From: Actinoplanes cyaneus
GTDB lineage: Bacteria; Actinomycetota; Actinomycetes; Mycobacteriales; Micromonosporaceae
DNA: 64,000 bases
Direction of reading: 5' to 3'
NCBI RefSeq assembly: GCF_016862095.1
Contig: NZ_BOMH01000045.1
Location: 62,001 to 126,000 of the forward strand
A model generated the notes under the pieces. That model saw only the letters and a list, made by a program, of their open reading frames with translations. It made no database searches and had not been told where the DNA came from. The position numbers were made by a program, and so were the translations under genes. Positions 41,558 through 50,132 of this stretch are shown piece after piece (position 1 is the stretch's first letter; each line of letters opens with the position of its first letter).

Positions 41558-42598
41558 TTGACTCAGCAGCCACGCAACGGCCGGGCGCCGTCCGTCAAGG
41601 ACGTGGCGGCTGCCGCCGGCGTCTCCCTCGGCACGGTGTCGAACGTGCTGAACCGGCCGGCCGTGGTCAGCACCGCCACCCGGGAGCGGGTCGAGCGCGC
41701 CATGGCCGACCTGGGGTTCATCCGCAACGAGTCGGCACGTCAGCTGCGGGCCGGCACGAGCCGCGCGCTGGCCTACGTGATGCTCGACGGCGGGAACCCG
41801 TTCTTCCAGGACGTCGCCGAGGGCATCGAGAACGCCGCGGACGCCGCCGACCTGTCGCTGTTCGTCTGCAACAGCGGTGGTCGTGCCGAGCGTGAGTCCA
41901 AGCACCTCGACCGGCTGGTCCAGCAGCGGGTGCAGGGCATCCTGATCACTCCGGTCGACCCGGACGCGTCGCACGTGGCCGACATCGCCCGGCGCGGCAT
42001 CCCGTTCGTGATGGTGGACAGGCTCAGCAGCACGGGGGATCACTGCTCGGTCGCCGTCGACGACGTGCTGGGCGGCCGGATCGCCGTCGAGCATCTGATC
42101 GATCGCGGACACGATCGGGTGGCGTTCGTGGGCGGGCCGGAGAGCATCGGCCAGGTGCGTGAGCGGTATCAGGGGGCGCGCGAGGTGTGGGAGGAGTTCG
42201 GCAAGCCGGCCGAGGATCTGATCCACCTGCCGACCGAGGCGCTGACCGTGAGCGAGGGACGTTCCGCGGGCGAGCGCCTGGCCGGGCTGCCGTCGCGCCG
42301 CCGGCCGACCGCCGCGTTCTGTGCGAACGATCTGCTCGCGCTCGGCTTGCTGCAGCACGCGGTGACCGCGGGGCTGCGGGTTCCGGACGACCTGGCGATC
42401 GTCGGCTTCGACGACATCGACTTCGCGGCAGCCGCGGCCGTCCCGTTGACGTCGGTCCGGCAGCCGCGGCAGGAGCTGGGGCGGACAGCCGCGCGACTGG
42501 TCCTGGACGAGGCCACGAACCCTGATCACCAGCACGAGCAGGCCACGTTCGTCCCGGCGCTGGTGGCGCGCGCCTCCACGGGCACGGTCCGCCGCTGA
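41558..42598 (+). CDS. LacI-family transcriptional regulator
   Basis: A 346-residue regulator. TTG 41558 is chosen because AGCGAGGGGG stands seven bases before it; an ATG at 41519 would run through a possible promoter and half-operator. The helix-turn-helix is PSVKDVAAAAGVSLGTVSNVLNRPAVVSTATRERVERAMADLGF; the sugar-binding core follows (LAYVMLDGGNPFFQDVAEGIENAAD, GIPFVMVDR, GHDRVAFVGGP, AFCANDLLALGLLQ, AIVGFDDIDFA). Because a matching operator precedes both this gene and the rhamnose operon at 50.1 kb, it is a candidate rhamnose regulator; the 7.5-kb gap makes this an inference. Confidence 0.9.
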   Translation: MTQQPRNGRAPSVKDVAAAAGVSLGTVSNVLNRPAVVSTATRERVERAMADLGFIRNESARQLRAGTSRALAYVMLDGGNPFFQDVAEGIENAADAADLSLFVCNSGGRAERESKHLDRLVQQRVQGILITPVDPDASHVADIARRGIPFVMVDRLSSTGDHCSVAVDDVLGGRIAVEHLIDRGHDRVAFVGGPESIGQVRERYQGAREVWEEFGKPAEDLIHLPTEALTVSEGRSAGERLAGLPSRRRPTAAFCANDLLALGLLQHAVTAGLRVPDDLAIVGFDDIDFAAAAAVPLTSVRQPRQELGRTAARLVLDEATNPDHQHEQATFVPALVARASTGTVRR

Positions 42599-42642
42599 CC
42601 CGGATTTATCGGCTGGTCGGTGAGCTGGCAAGCTGTCCGGCT

Positions 42643-42990
42643 GTGGAAGCACTCCGGTTGATCCTGCTCTTCGTGCACCTTGTCGGCTTCGCCCTGCTGC
42701 TGGGCGGGGCGATCGCGCAGTTCCTGTCGGGGACGTTCCGGATCAGTCCGGCGGTCCTGTGGGGTTCGATCATCCAGCTGGTCAGCGGGCTGGGGCTGGC
42801 GGCGCCGTTGCGGGGTGGCGGTGACCACGAGCCGGATCCGATCAAGCTCGGCGTGAAGCTGGTGATCGCGCTGATGATCTTCATCATGGTGTTCATCCCG
42901 CGGAAGCGGGAGGCGGTCAACAAGGGCCACTACATCGGGATCATCACGTTGACGCTGGTGAACGCGGCGGTCGCGGTCTTCTGGCGCTGA
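42643..42990 (+). CDS. Small membrane protein, four helices
   Basis: A 115-residue hydrophobic protein: LRLILLFVHLVGFALLLGGAIAQFL, PAVLWGSIIQLVSGLGLAAPL, IKLGVKLVIALMIFIMVFIP and HYIGIITLTLVNAAVAVFW. The first helix with HLVGFALLLGG resembles small CopD/DUF2269-like membrane proteins. GTG start. Function unknown. Confidence 0.72.
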   Translation: MEALRLILLFVHLVGFALLLGGAIAQFLSGTFRISPAVLWGSIIQLVSGLGLAAPLRGGGDHEPDPIKLGVKLVIALMIFIMVFIPRKREAVNKGHYIGIITLTLVNAAVAVFWR

Positions 42991-43075
42991 CCCGAGCGCG
43001 CCGGCCGTGAGGGTGCCGGCCTCGAACCGCACTGACGCCGACAAGGCCGACCGCGGAAGCGCGGCCGACCCCGGA

Positions 43076-43105
43076 AACGCCGGCGACCCCAGGGTCGCCG
43101 GCGTT
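43076..43105. terminator. Strong bidirectional terminator
   Basis: AACGCCGGCGACCC (43076-43089) and GGGTCGCCGGCGTT (43092-43105) form a perfect 14-bp stem with two bases between, followed by CCCCC. It separates two convergent genes. Confidence 0.8.
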
Positions 43106-43130
43106 CCCCCGTACGGGGAAATCGGGTTTG

Positions 43131-43982
43131 TCAGGAATGCGGGCAGGTGTCGCGGTATTCCTGGATGGCCGAGCCCGACGGTGCCGGGCAGAGGAACTGC
43201 TCGTAACGGGTGTCGTTGTCGATGAAGCGCTTCAGCCACGAGATGCTGTACTTCGCGATGGTGACGTTCGCCGAGGTCGGCGCCGAGTGGGTGGCGTTGT
43301 TCAACTCCAGGTACGCCTTGTCGAGGGTGCTCGGCAGGCTGGTGTAGAACGGCTCGGCGTGTGACGCGACGGGCGCCGTGGTGTCGTTCTCGGCGCCGAT
43401 GACCAGGGTCGGCACCTTGTCGGTGGTCCAGCTCTTGGTGGTGTGCCACGGCGTGAGCGGGACGGCGGCCTGCAGCGACGGGCGGGTCCTCGACGCTGAC
43501 AGGCTTCCGCCGCCACCCATCGAGTAACCCATCACGCCCAGCCGGGTCGCGTCGATGCGGGTGCGGACGGTGCTGGAGCCGGTCAGGTAGTCCAGGGCGG
43601 CGAGCAGCTGCGTGCCCCGGCTGTCCGGGTAGTCGTACACGCTGAGGGTGTCGATGACGATGACCACGAAACCCTGCGACGCGATGCGCGGGCCCAGCCA
43701 GGCGACCGCGGACTTCGAGTTGGTGTAACCGGGGGCGATCGAGACCGCGCCGAACGTGCCGGCGCTGGTGCTGGTGGGGTAGTAGATGGTGCCGCCACCG
43801 AAGCTGCTGGTGCGCGCCACGGTGGTGGAGGCGGTGGCGAACGGGCCGGTCGCGGCCTCGATGCTGGCGGTGGTCGGAGCGGGGCCCCGCTCGTACGGAT
43901 TGGCGGCCTGCGCGGGGGCCGCCGGGAGAGCGATGAGGGCCGCCACGGTGGTCGCGGCGGCCAGCAGGGAACGGAGGGACAT
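43131..43982 (-). CDS. Secreted polyester hydrolase, cutinase/PETase-like
   Basis: A 283-residue secreted protein with signal peptide ending near AQAANPYERGP. The sequence follows actinomycete cutinases and PETase throughout: GGGTIYYP, IAPGYTNSKSAVAWLG (oxyanion Tyr), VIDTLSVYDYPDSRGTQLLAALDYL, nucleophile GYSMGGGG (Ser154), PLTPWHTTKSW, IGAENDTTAPV (Asp200) and NATHSAP (His232), FIDNDTRYEQFLCP. One disulfide is likely between Cys265 and Cys280. The residue before the nucleophile is Tyr (His in most cutinases, Trp in I. sakaiensis PETase) and the residue after the catalytic His is Ser (Phe in cutinases, Ser in PETase). The upstream region holds a candidate operator. Confidence 0.92.
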   Translation of the reverse strand: MSLRSLLAAATTVAALIALPAAPAQAANPYERGPAPTTASIEAATGPFATASTTVARTSSFGGGTIYYPTSTSAGTFGAVSIAPGYTNSKSAVAWLGPRIASQGFVVIVIDTLSVYDYPDSRGTQLLAALDYLTGSSTVRTRIDATRLGVMGYSMGGGGSLSASRTRPSLQAAVPLTPWHTTKSWTTDKVPTLVIGAENDTTAPVASHAEPFYTSLPSTLDKAYLELNNATHSAPTSANVTIAKYSISWLKRFIDNDTRYEQFLCPAPSGSAIQEYRDTCPHS

Positions 43983-44056
43983 GTGGTTCTCCCAACAGGG
44001 GATGGGTGTGGGAGACCGATCTAGATCGATACTGGTGAATAGTATTGACGAGATTC

Positions 44057-44070
44057 TTACCAGTCGGTAA
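44057..44070 (-). promoter_or_regulatory. Candidate operator upstream of the polyester hydrolase
   Basis: TTACCAGTCGGTAA is an inverted repeat (TTACC/GGTAA, 4-bp centre) of the type bound by TetR proteins. It lies about 75 bp before the hydrolase ATG. On the minus strand a possible -10 (TACTAT) follows it at about 44045-44040. Confidence 0.45.
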
Positions 44071-44100
44071 TACCGATGGGTCCCTGCTGTTGGCGGTATG

Positions 44101-45060
44101 TCAACGCACCGAGCCCATCTGCTTCACGTGCTTGAGCACCGGCGCCGACTCGATCCGCTCGACGCCGTCGAGCTGGCTGAGGCGCTCGGTCACGTACCTG
44201 TAGAAGGCGGGCATGTCCTCGCAGATCGCGGTGGCCTGCAGGTTCGACGGGCCGGTGGTCGCCGCCGCGAAAACGATCTCCTCGTGCCGGGCCAGGGCGT
44301 TGCCGACCGACGCGACCCGCGACGGCGCGACCGAGAGCCACATCACGACGACCGCCCGGAACCCGTACAGGCTCGGTTCGATCTCGACATCGGTGTAGAG
44401 CGAGCCCGACTCGAACAGCTCCTGGACCCGGCGGCGGGCCGTCGACTCCGGCCAGCCGGTCGCGGCCGACAACTCGGCGTAGCTGCGCCGCCCGTCCCAG
44501 GAGAGCGCCTCGATCAGCGGGGCGTCGGCGTCGGCGAGGTGGGTGGCGGAGCGGCCGCCGGCCGGAGGTGACGGGGCCAGCGCCGCGATCTGCTCGGCGG
44601 TCAGCGAGTCGTCGCGCAGGTCCGGGCCGACCGCGCCGCCCACATAGTTGTGGATCACGCAGTGCGCGCTCACCGAGACCACCCGGGGGGTCCGCGGAAG
44701 CTTCTGCAGCAGCAGCGCCTCCCGGTCGGCGGACGCCGGCACGTGCACGCTGCCGGTGATCTCGGTGCCGCCGGACGTGATCGAGACCCAGGTGGTGTCC
44801 GGGCGGCGGGCCAGGGCCGAGGCGATCGGCAGAGCCGCGTCGGGCGCCGCACGCAGGCGGAGCGCCCAGGTCTCGTACCCCAGCTCGATGGGGTTGGGCA
44901 GGCCGACCACCCGCAGCCGCGCCTCCTCGCGCAGCCGGCGATAACGCCGCGCGACGGTCTGGTCGGAGACGCCGAGGACCGTGCCGATCTCCCGGTATCC
45001 CGCGCGGCCGTTGATCCGCAGCGCGTGCGTGACCTGCCGGTCCAGCCTGTCGATTTCCAC
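44101..45060 (-). CDS. Lrp/AsnC-family regulator with two HTH domains
   Basis: A 319-residue protein with duplicated AsnC-type helix-turn-helix units: IDRLDRQVTHALRINGRAGYREIGTVLGVSDQTVARRYRRLREEARLRVVG at the N-terminus and DAPLIEALSWDGRRSYAELSAATGWPESTARRRVQELFESGSLY in the middle. Each is followed by a ligand-binding-like region, the last being LQATAICEDMPAFYRYVTERLSQLDGVERIESAPVL. GTG 45060 is chosen; longer starts exist but lack ribosome sites, and the mRNA may be leaderless. The MFS pump starts 86 bp away in the opposite direction, so it is the likely target. Confidence 0.85.
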   Translation of the reverse strand: MEIDRLDRQVTHALRINGRAGYREIGTVLGVSDQTVARRYRRLREEARLRVVGLPNPIELGYETWALRLRAAPDAALPIASALARRPDTTWVSITSGGTEITGSVHVPASADREALLLQKLPRTPRVVSVSAHCVIHNYVGGAVGPDLRDDSLTAEQIAALAPSPPAGGRSATHLADADAPLIEALSWDGRRSYAELSAATGWPESTARRRVQELFESGSLYTDVEIEPSLYGFRAVVVMWLSVAPSRVASVGNALARHEEIVFAAATTGPSNLQATAICEDMPAFYRYVTERLSQLDGVERIESAPVLKHVKQMGSVR

Positions 45061-45146
45061 CGCGCAAGCGTAGCCAAAAGTCGAGATCCGCAGCATGAGC
45101 GTTGCTGATGCGGCCTCTGCGAGGAAAAGCGGGCATCCTACGGGGC

Positions 45147-46550
45147 ATGCGCAAATGGTCACCACTGATCGCCGTCTGCCTCGGCACCTTCCTGCTGCTG
45201 GTGGACGTCACCATCGTCGTCGTCGCGTTGCCCTCGATCGCCGACAAGTTCCAGGCCGGCTACGCCGACCTGCAGTGGGTGCTCGACGGGTACGCTCTAG
45301 CTCTCGCCGCCCTGCTGCTCGGCGCCGGCTCCCTCGCCGACCGCTTCGGCCGCCGCCGCACGTACCTGATCGGCATCGGCATCTTCGCGGTCTCCTCCCT
45401 GCTCTGCGCCTTCGCGCCGAACGAGCAGGCCCTGATCGCCGCCCGCGTGCTGCAGGGCGCCGGCGGCGCGGCCATGTTCGCCTGCACCGCCGCCCTGCTC
45501 AACGTGACCTATCAGGGTCATGACCGGGGTGTCGCGTTCGGGGTCTGGGGTGCGGTCAACGGCGCCGCCGCGGCAGCCGGCCCGCTGGCCGGCGGGCTGC
45601 TCACCGAGCACCTCGGCTGGCGCTGGGTGTTCCTGGTCAACCTGCCGATCTGCCTGATCGCCGTCTGGTTCACCGTGCGTGGCGTCGCCGAGTCGAAGGC
45701 GCCGTGGGGCGGCCGGTTCGACCTGCCCGGCACTGTCACGTTCACGGTGGCGGCCGCAGCCGTGACGTACGGGCTGATCCGCGCCGGTGACGCCGGCTGG
45801 ACCGACGGGATCGCGCTGACCGCGTTCGCCGCCGGCGTCGTCGCACTGGCCGCGTTCATCGTCGTCGAGCTCCGCTCCGACCATCCGATGCTGGATCTCG
45901 CCCTGTTCCGGCGGCCCGCGTTCGCGGCGCTGATCGTGGCGGCGTTCCTGACCCAGGCGGCCGCGTTCGGCTACCTGCCGTTCGCGACGGTCTGGCTGCA
46001 GCAGGTGCTCGGATACGGCCCGGTCGACGCGGGCCTCTACGGCGCGCTGCCGATGGCCGCCGCCTCGCTGGTCGTCGGCGCGGCCGCCGGCAAGTTCCTG
46101 CAGAAGGTCTCGCCGCGCTGGACCGTCGGCCTCGGCCTGCTGCTGATCGCGGCCGGCGACCTGGTCCAGACGAGTCTGGACGCGGACAGCAGCGGCAAGG
46201 TCCTCATCCCCGGCCTGATCATTGTCGGACTCGGTGTGGGCTGTGTGCTGCCGTCACTGTCGTCGGCGGTCCTCGGCGAGGTGCCCCGCGAACGCAGCGG
46301 CATGGCCGGTGGCGCGCTCAACACATTCCGGCAGCTCGGATTCGCGGTCGGCGTCGCGGTCTTCGGCACGATCTTCGCGGACCGGATCGCTGACGCGCAC
46401 GGGCAGCCGGCCGGTTTCGCCGACGGTCTCGACGCGACGCTCTACGTCGCGGCCGGAACCGCGCTGGCCGCGGCGATCGTGGTGCTGATCTTCGTCCGGC
46501 GTCACGCGGTGCAGTCCCACGCCGCGCCCGTCCCGGCAAAGGCCGGCTGA
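45147..46550 (+). CDS. MFS drug-efflux transporter, EmrB/QacA (DHA2) family
   Basis: A 467-residue protein with about 14 hydrophobic helices. Motif A-like LGAGSLADRFGRRRTYLIG follows helix 2. The helix 1 motif LLVDVTIVVVALPSIADKF and the motif C-like GVWGAVNGAAAAAGPLAGGLLTEHLGWRWVFLVNLPI mark the DHA2/EmrB family of proton-driven drug exporters. ATG 45147 starts at RKWSPLIAV. It is divergent from the Lrp-type regulator, a common arrangement in which the regulator controls the pump. The substrate is unknown. Confidence 0.9.
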   Translation: MRKWSPLIAVCLGTFLLLVDVTIVVVALPSIADKFQAGYADLQWVLDGYALALAALLLGAGSLADRFGRRRTYLIGIGIFAVSSLLCAFAPNEQALIAARVLQGAGGAAMFACTAALLNVTYQGHDRGVAFGVWGAVNGAAAAAGPLAGGLLTEHLGWRWVFLVNLPICLIAVWFTVRGVAESKAPWGGRFDLPGTVTFTVAAAAVTYGLIRAGDAGWTDGIALTAFAAGVVALAAFIVVELRSDHPMLDLALFRRPAFAALIVAAFLTQAAAFGYLPFATVWLQQVLGYGPVDAGLYGALPMAAASLVVGAAAGKFLQKVSPRWTVGLGLLLIAAGDLVQTSLDADSSGKVLIPGLIIVGLGVGCVLPSLSSAVLGEVPRERSGMAGGALNTFRQLGFAVGVAVFGTIFADRIADAHGQPAGFADGLDATLYVAAGTALAAAIVVLIFVRRHAVQSHAAPVPAKAG

Positions 46551-46587
46551 CCGGGACTCCGGTTCCGTGCAGCGCGGCGTTCTTCAT

Positions 46588-46618
46588 GAACCGCCCGGGC
46601 CGACCGCCCGGGCGGTTC
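46588..46618. terminator. Bidirectional terminator
   Basis: GAACCGCCCGGG (46588-46599) and CCCGGGCGGTTC (46607-46618) form a perfect 12-bp stem with a 7-nt loop between the convergent MFS and secreted-protein genes. Confidence 0.8.
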
Positions 46619-46626
46619 CCCGTCGG

Positions 46627-49560
46627 TCAGGCGCGTGGTTTCAACAGGGTGATGCGGTTCGCGCCGAGCTCGGTCACGTACAGGTTGCCGGTCGCCACGT
46701 CCTCGGTGACGTCGAGCGGCTGGCTGAACCCGGTCAGGCCGGTGATGCCCGTGGTCCGGTTGGACAGCGCGCCCGAGGCGGCCACGTCGAAGGTCTCGAT
46801 GTCCTGTCCGTCGGAGTAGCGGACCACCAGCAGCTTTCCGTCCAGCGCGCCGCCCCGGTACTCGATCGCGCCGTTCGCCGAGGCGTGCAGCCCCGCGTCG
46901 TAGGTGCCGGCCAGGTCGTAGTTCGGATCGGGCGCGGTACCCACCGGGTAGGCGGGCACCTGGAACGGGTCCGTCCCACTCGTCGGGTTGCCGCCGGCGA
47001 GCACCCATTCGCAGCGCACCGGGTTCGGGTGCCCGTAGTAGCGGCCCGCCTTCACGTCGAAGACGTAGTCGGTCTCCGCGGTCGGCACGTTGGTCAGCGC
47101 CGGCACCACCGGCCCGGTGTAGCCACGCCGGGCACACGAGGCGGGCAGGGCGCTCGGCGTGGCCGGCGTGTTGCCGCCGGCAGCCGAGCCGTTGGTCGGC
47201 GTGTAGAGGTGCCCGTTGCGGTGCCAGACCAGGTCGAACGCGTTCCGCACGCCGGTCGCATGAAGAGTCAAAGGCGCATTTGCGGCGTACGGGTCGTAGC
47301 TCCCACCGTCCTCGGTCCGCACGTCGAGCGGCAACGTGGCCGGCAGCTTCGCCGGGTCCAGGCGCAGCACGGCCGCGCTGAGCAGACGCTCCGCCCGGTT
47401 GCCCCAGGTCGCGTCGGCGGCGCCCATCGCGTTGTTCGCGCCCTGGGTCAGGTACAGCCCGCCGTCCGGCCCGAACGCCAGCGAGTTCGTCTCGTGATCC
47501 TTGACCGAGCGCGGCAGACCGGTGACCACCGAGGTGTACGTGCCCAGGTCGGCGCCGGTCAGCCTGCCGATCCGGCCGGACCAGTCGGGAACGTTCAGCG
47601 GGCCGACGTACTGGTAGTTGTCGGTGACCCAGAGGATCGGCGCGGCTGCCGTCGACGCCGGGTCGAAGGCCATCCCGATGATCGTGCGCGCGGGCGCGCC
47701 GGCCAGCCCGCGCGCCGACGCGTCGGCCCGGACCGTGCCGATCACCGTCGCGGCGCCGAGCGTGCCGTCCGCGTTGATCGGGAACCGGTGGAGGTAACCG
47801 TCGAGCGTGCCGGCGTAGAGCCGCCCGTCCGGACCCTTCACCACCGAGGTGAACGACGCGCCGGTGGCCACGCCCACGGTCTTGTCGAACCCGGCCGGCC
47901 CGCCCGGGCCGGTGCCCGCGCCGGTGGTGAAGACCGTCGAGTACGGCGCGAACGGTTTGCCCGTCACGTCGGTGACCCCGCTGGTGACGGTGAACCGGTA
48001 CGCCGTGTTCGCGGTCAGTGGGCCGGTCGGCGACAGGTTGATCACGTCGCCGCCGCCGCTGGTGATCGTGGTCGCCGGCACGGCCACACCGTCGGCGAGC
48101 CGGGTCAGCGTCACCGTCGAGCCGGTCAGCGAGGCCGCCGCGACGCCACCGTTGGGCAGCACCAGATCCTCGACGACGCTGGTGGTGAGCGAGACCTTGG
48201 TCGCGTTGTTCGCCGGGGTGCTCGCCCGTACCGCCGGCGTCGCCCCGGCGGCCGGGACGCTGACCACGTCGATGTAGTCGAACTTGGTGTTCGTGCCGCC
48301 GGCCGGGCTGAGGGTCAGCTTGCCGTCGGTCACCCGCACCGTGCGGGTGACGGTGGCGAACTTGACCGCGGCCGTTGGGCGGAACGCGGCGATCGCGTTC
48401 TGGTCCTCGACGGCGGCCCAGTGCACGCTGTCGACCGCGGTGCCGGCGTCACCGGTCGCGACGGTGACGGTGTAGACGCCGTCCGGCACGGCCGCCTCCC
48501 AGGCGCCGGGGGTGGACACACCGGCCGAACCTGCCGGGAGCTGCGCGTGGATGAAGGTGGCGAGCCGCGGATCGCTCTGCCCGGCGGCCGGGTTGCGGTT
48601 GCGGCCGTTGCCGGTCAGGTCGGCCGGCGTGCCCTCGCCCAGGTCGACCCAGCCGTATCCGCGCGTCGCCGTGTACGCGCCGCCGGAGTCCCGCACATAG
48701 CCGGCCGCCGGTGCGGTGGCCGCGTCCGAGAAGTCGACCTTGAGCGAGAACGCGGCCGGGGTGGCGCTCACCGTCGCCGACGGCCCGCCGTCGGTGGTGA
48801 CCCGGTACGCGTACGCCGTCCCGTTCGTGACCGCGGTGTCCAGGTAGGACGCCTTGGACACCGTCGCCAGCAGCGTGCCGCCCCGGTAGACCTGGTAGCT
48901 CGCCGCGTTGCCGGTCCAGGAGAGCGCCACCTGGCCGTCGCCGGGCGTCGCGGTCAGCCCGGCCGGCGGGTCGGCGGTGACCCGGCTGACCTCGACGTAG
49001 TTCAGCTTCGTGTTGACGCCACCGGCCGCGTCGACGGTCAGCCGGCCGTCACGGACCGGGACGGTCACCGTGGCCTGGCGGAACTCGGCGGCGGCAGTGG
49101 AGACGAAACCGCTGATCGCGGTGACCCCCTCGACCCGGACGGTGTGGGTGCTGTCGTAGGCCGGCTGGTCACCGGCGGACACCGTCACCTGATAGGTGCC
49201 GGCGGGCACCGCGTACTCCCACGCGCCGGCCGTGGTCACGCCGCTGGTGCCGTTCACGTCGCCGTACTGCAGGTGGATCAGCGTGCCGAGGCGGGCGTCG
49301 ACACCGGTCCGGGCCCGGTCACGGGTGTTCAGGGTCAGGTCGAGCGGCACGTGGGTGCCGGTGAGGCTGTCCTGCCGTACCCACCCCTGCGCCCCGTCGA
49401 AGGCGGCGCCGGTGTCCGCGGTGTACCCGCTCGGGACCGCCGACGCGGCCGGTTGGAAGTTGACTTTCGCGATCGGGGTGACAGCGGCCCGCGCCGACAC
49501 GGGCACGGCGACCACGAGGGCCGCGACGGCAGCAGCGGCAATCCAGCGACGACGATGCAT
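46627..49560 (-). CDS. Large secreted protein: malectin-like, FN3, Ig-like and glucose/sorbosone dehydrogenase-like propeller
   Basis: A 977-residue exported protein, signal peptide HRRRWIAAAAVAALVVAVPVSARAA. Domains in order: malectin-like sugar-binding domain (about 30-175; KVNFQP...YTADTGAAF), fibronectin III (about 178-255; PPAGLTATPGDGQVALSWTGNAASYQVYRGG), a second malectin-like domain (about 260-405), a bacterial Ig-like domain with PANNATKV and SGVTDVTGKPF (about 415-505), and a C-terminal six-bladed propeller (about 515-977) with DGRLYAGTLDGYLHRFPINADGTL, ETNSLAFGPDGGLYLTQGANN, ATGVRNAFDLVWHRNGHLYTPTNGSA, similar to glucose/sorbosone dehydrogenases. A binding or oxidising role on extracellular sugars is likely. 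ATG 49560 begins the signal peptide. Confidence 0.82.
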   Translation of the reverse strand: MHRRRWIAAAAVAALVVAVPVSARAAVTPIAKVNFQPAASAVPSGYTADTGAAFDGAQGWVRQDSLTGTHVPLDLTLNTRDRARTGVDARLGTLIHLQYGDVNGTSGVTTAGAWEYAVPAGTYQVTVSAGDQPAYDSTHTVRVEGVTAISGFVSTAAAEFRQATVTVPVRDGRLTVDAAGGVNTKLNYVEVSRVTADPPAGLTATPGDGQVALSWTGNAASYQVYRGGTLLATVSKASYLDTAVTNGTAYAYRVTTDGGPSATVSATPAAFSLKVDFSDAATAPAAGYVRDSGGAYTATRGYGWVDLGEGTPADLTGNGRNRNPAAGQSDPRLATFIHAQLPAGSAGVSTPGAWEAAVPDGVYTVTVATGDAGTAVDSVHWAAVEDQNAIAAFRPTAAVKFATVTRTVRVTDGKLTLSPAGGTNTKFDYIDVVSVPAAGATPAVRASTPANNATKVSLTTSVVEDLVLPNGGVAAASLTGSTVTLTRLADGVAVPATTITSGGGDVINLSPTGPLTANTAYRFTVTSGVTDVTGKPFAPYSTVFTTGAGTGPGGPAGFDKTVGVATGASFTSVVKGPDGRLYAGTLDGYLHRFPINADGTLGAATVIGTVRADASARGLAGAPARTIIGMAFDPASTAAAPILWVTDNYQYVGPLNVPDWSGRIGRLTGADLGTYTSVVTGLPRSVKDHETNSLAFGPDGGLYLTQGANNAMGAADATWGNRAERLLSAAVLRLDPAKLPATLPLDVRTEDGGSYDPYAANAPLTLHATGVRNAFDLVWHRNGHLYTPTNGSAAGGNTPATPSALPASCARRGYTGPVVPALTNVPTAETDYVFDVKAGRYYGHPNPVRCEWVLAGGNPTSGTDPFQVPAYPVGTAPDPNYDLAGTYDAGLHASANGAIEYRGGALDGKLLVVRYSDGQDIETFDVAASGALSNRTTGITGLTGFSQPLDVTEDVATGNLYVTELGANRITLLKPRA

Positions 49561-50088
49561 GTCGCTGAAGTTGTCACACCACCCGGCGCCCCAGGCTGTC
49601 GGAAATCCGCGGCGGCGTCGATCTCCGCCAGAACGGTAATTACGAACCCGCGGGCGATCGTGCACGGACCCTCGCAGTCCCGATCAATCGGATACCACCC
49701 GCTCGCCGCCTGCTTTGTCCCCTCGGGTCACCCCGGAGAGCATCGGCAAGGTCCTCACCCCCGCCTTGATCATTGCCCGCCCCACCCCGGGCGCGGGCGG
49801 CTGGCTTTCAGGGGTGTCTCCCGGACCGGAAGCACCCTTGATGCCCAGCCGGGGCCGGGCGGCTGCTTGAGTTCAAGGGTGTTTCCGGGGTGGTGATGTA
49901 CCTCTGAGGGCCAGCCGTGGAGGTCGACGGACGCCGCTGCTGCGCTCGTCGGACCCGGCGGCCGCGGCCCGGAGGCTGGAAGCGGCGCCCCGCCCCGCCT
50001 GCCGTTCGGAGTTGTCGGACGGGTGGAGCCGAGAGCAGCAGGTGGCCTTGACCGGGGGTGCGGTGGCTGCGTAACCTGTCGGTGATTC
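49561..50088. other. Intergenic region before the rhamnose operon
   Basis: No gene found in this stretch. Two related segments of about 60 bp (near 49800-49858 and 49860-49918), each with GGCTG, CAAGGGTGT-like and CCAGCCG parts, look like a diverged duplication. The perfect operator at 50089-50100 follows. Confidence 0.5.
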
Positions 50089-50100
50089 TGAAACGTTTCA
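50089..50100. promoter_or_regulatory. LacI-type operator of the rhamnose operon
   Basis: TGAAACGTTTCA is a perfect 12-bp palindrome of the LacI/GalR class, 33 bp before the rhaEW ATG. It differs by one base from the site before the LacI gene at 41558. Confidence 0.75.
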
Positions 50101-50132
50101 CACTTAGCCGCCGGACGGGACTGAGGGACGCC

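Noticed and set aside
49740..49780. Segment resembling part of the MFS gene at about 46191-46227 (shared GGCAAGGTCCTCA and TGATCATTG)
   Set aside because: Only about 30 bp match and no further transporter sequence is seen; too short to call a gene remnant.
46567..49896. A plus-strand open frame of more than 1100 codons opposite the secreted multidomain gene
   Set aside because: Same antisense effect; the minus-strand protein has a signal peptide and clear domains.
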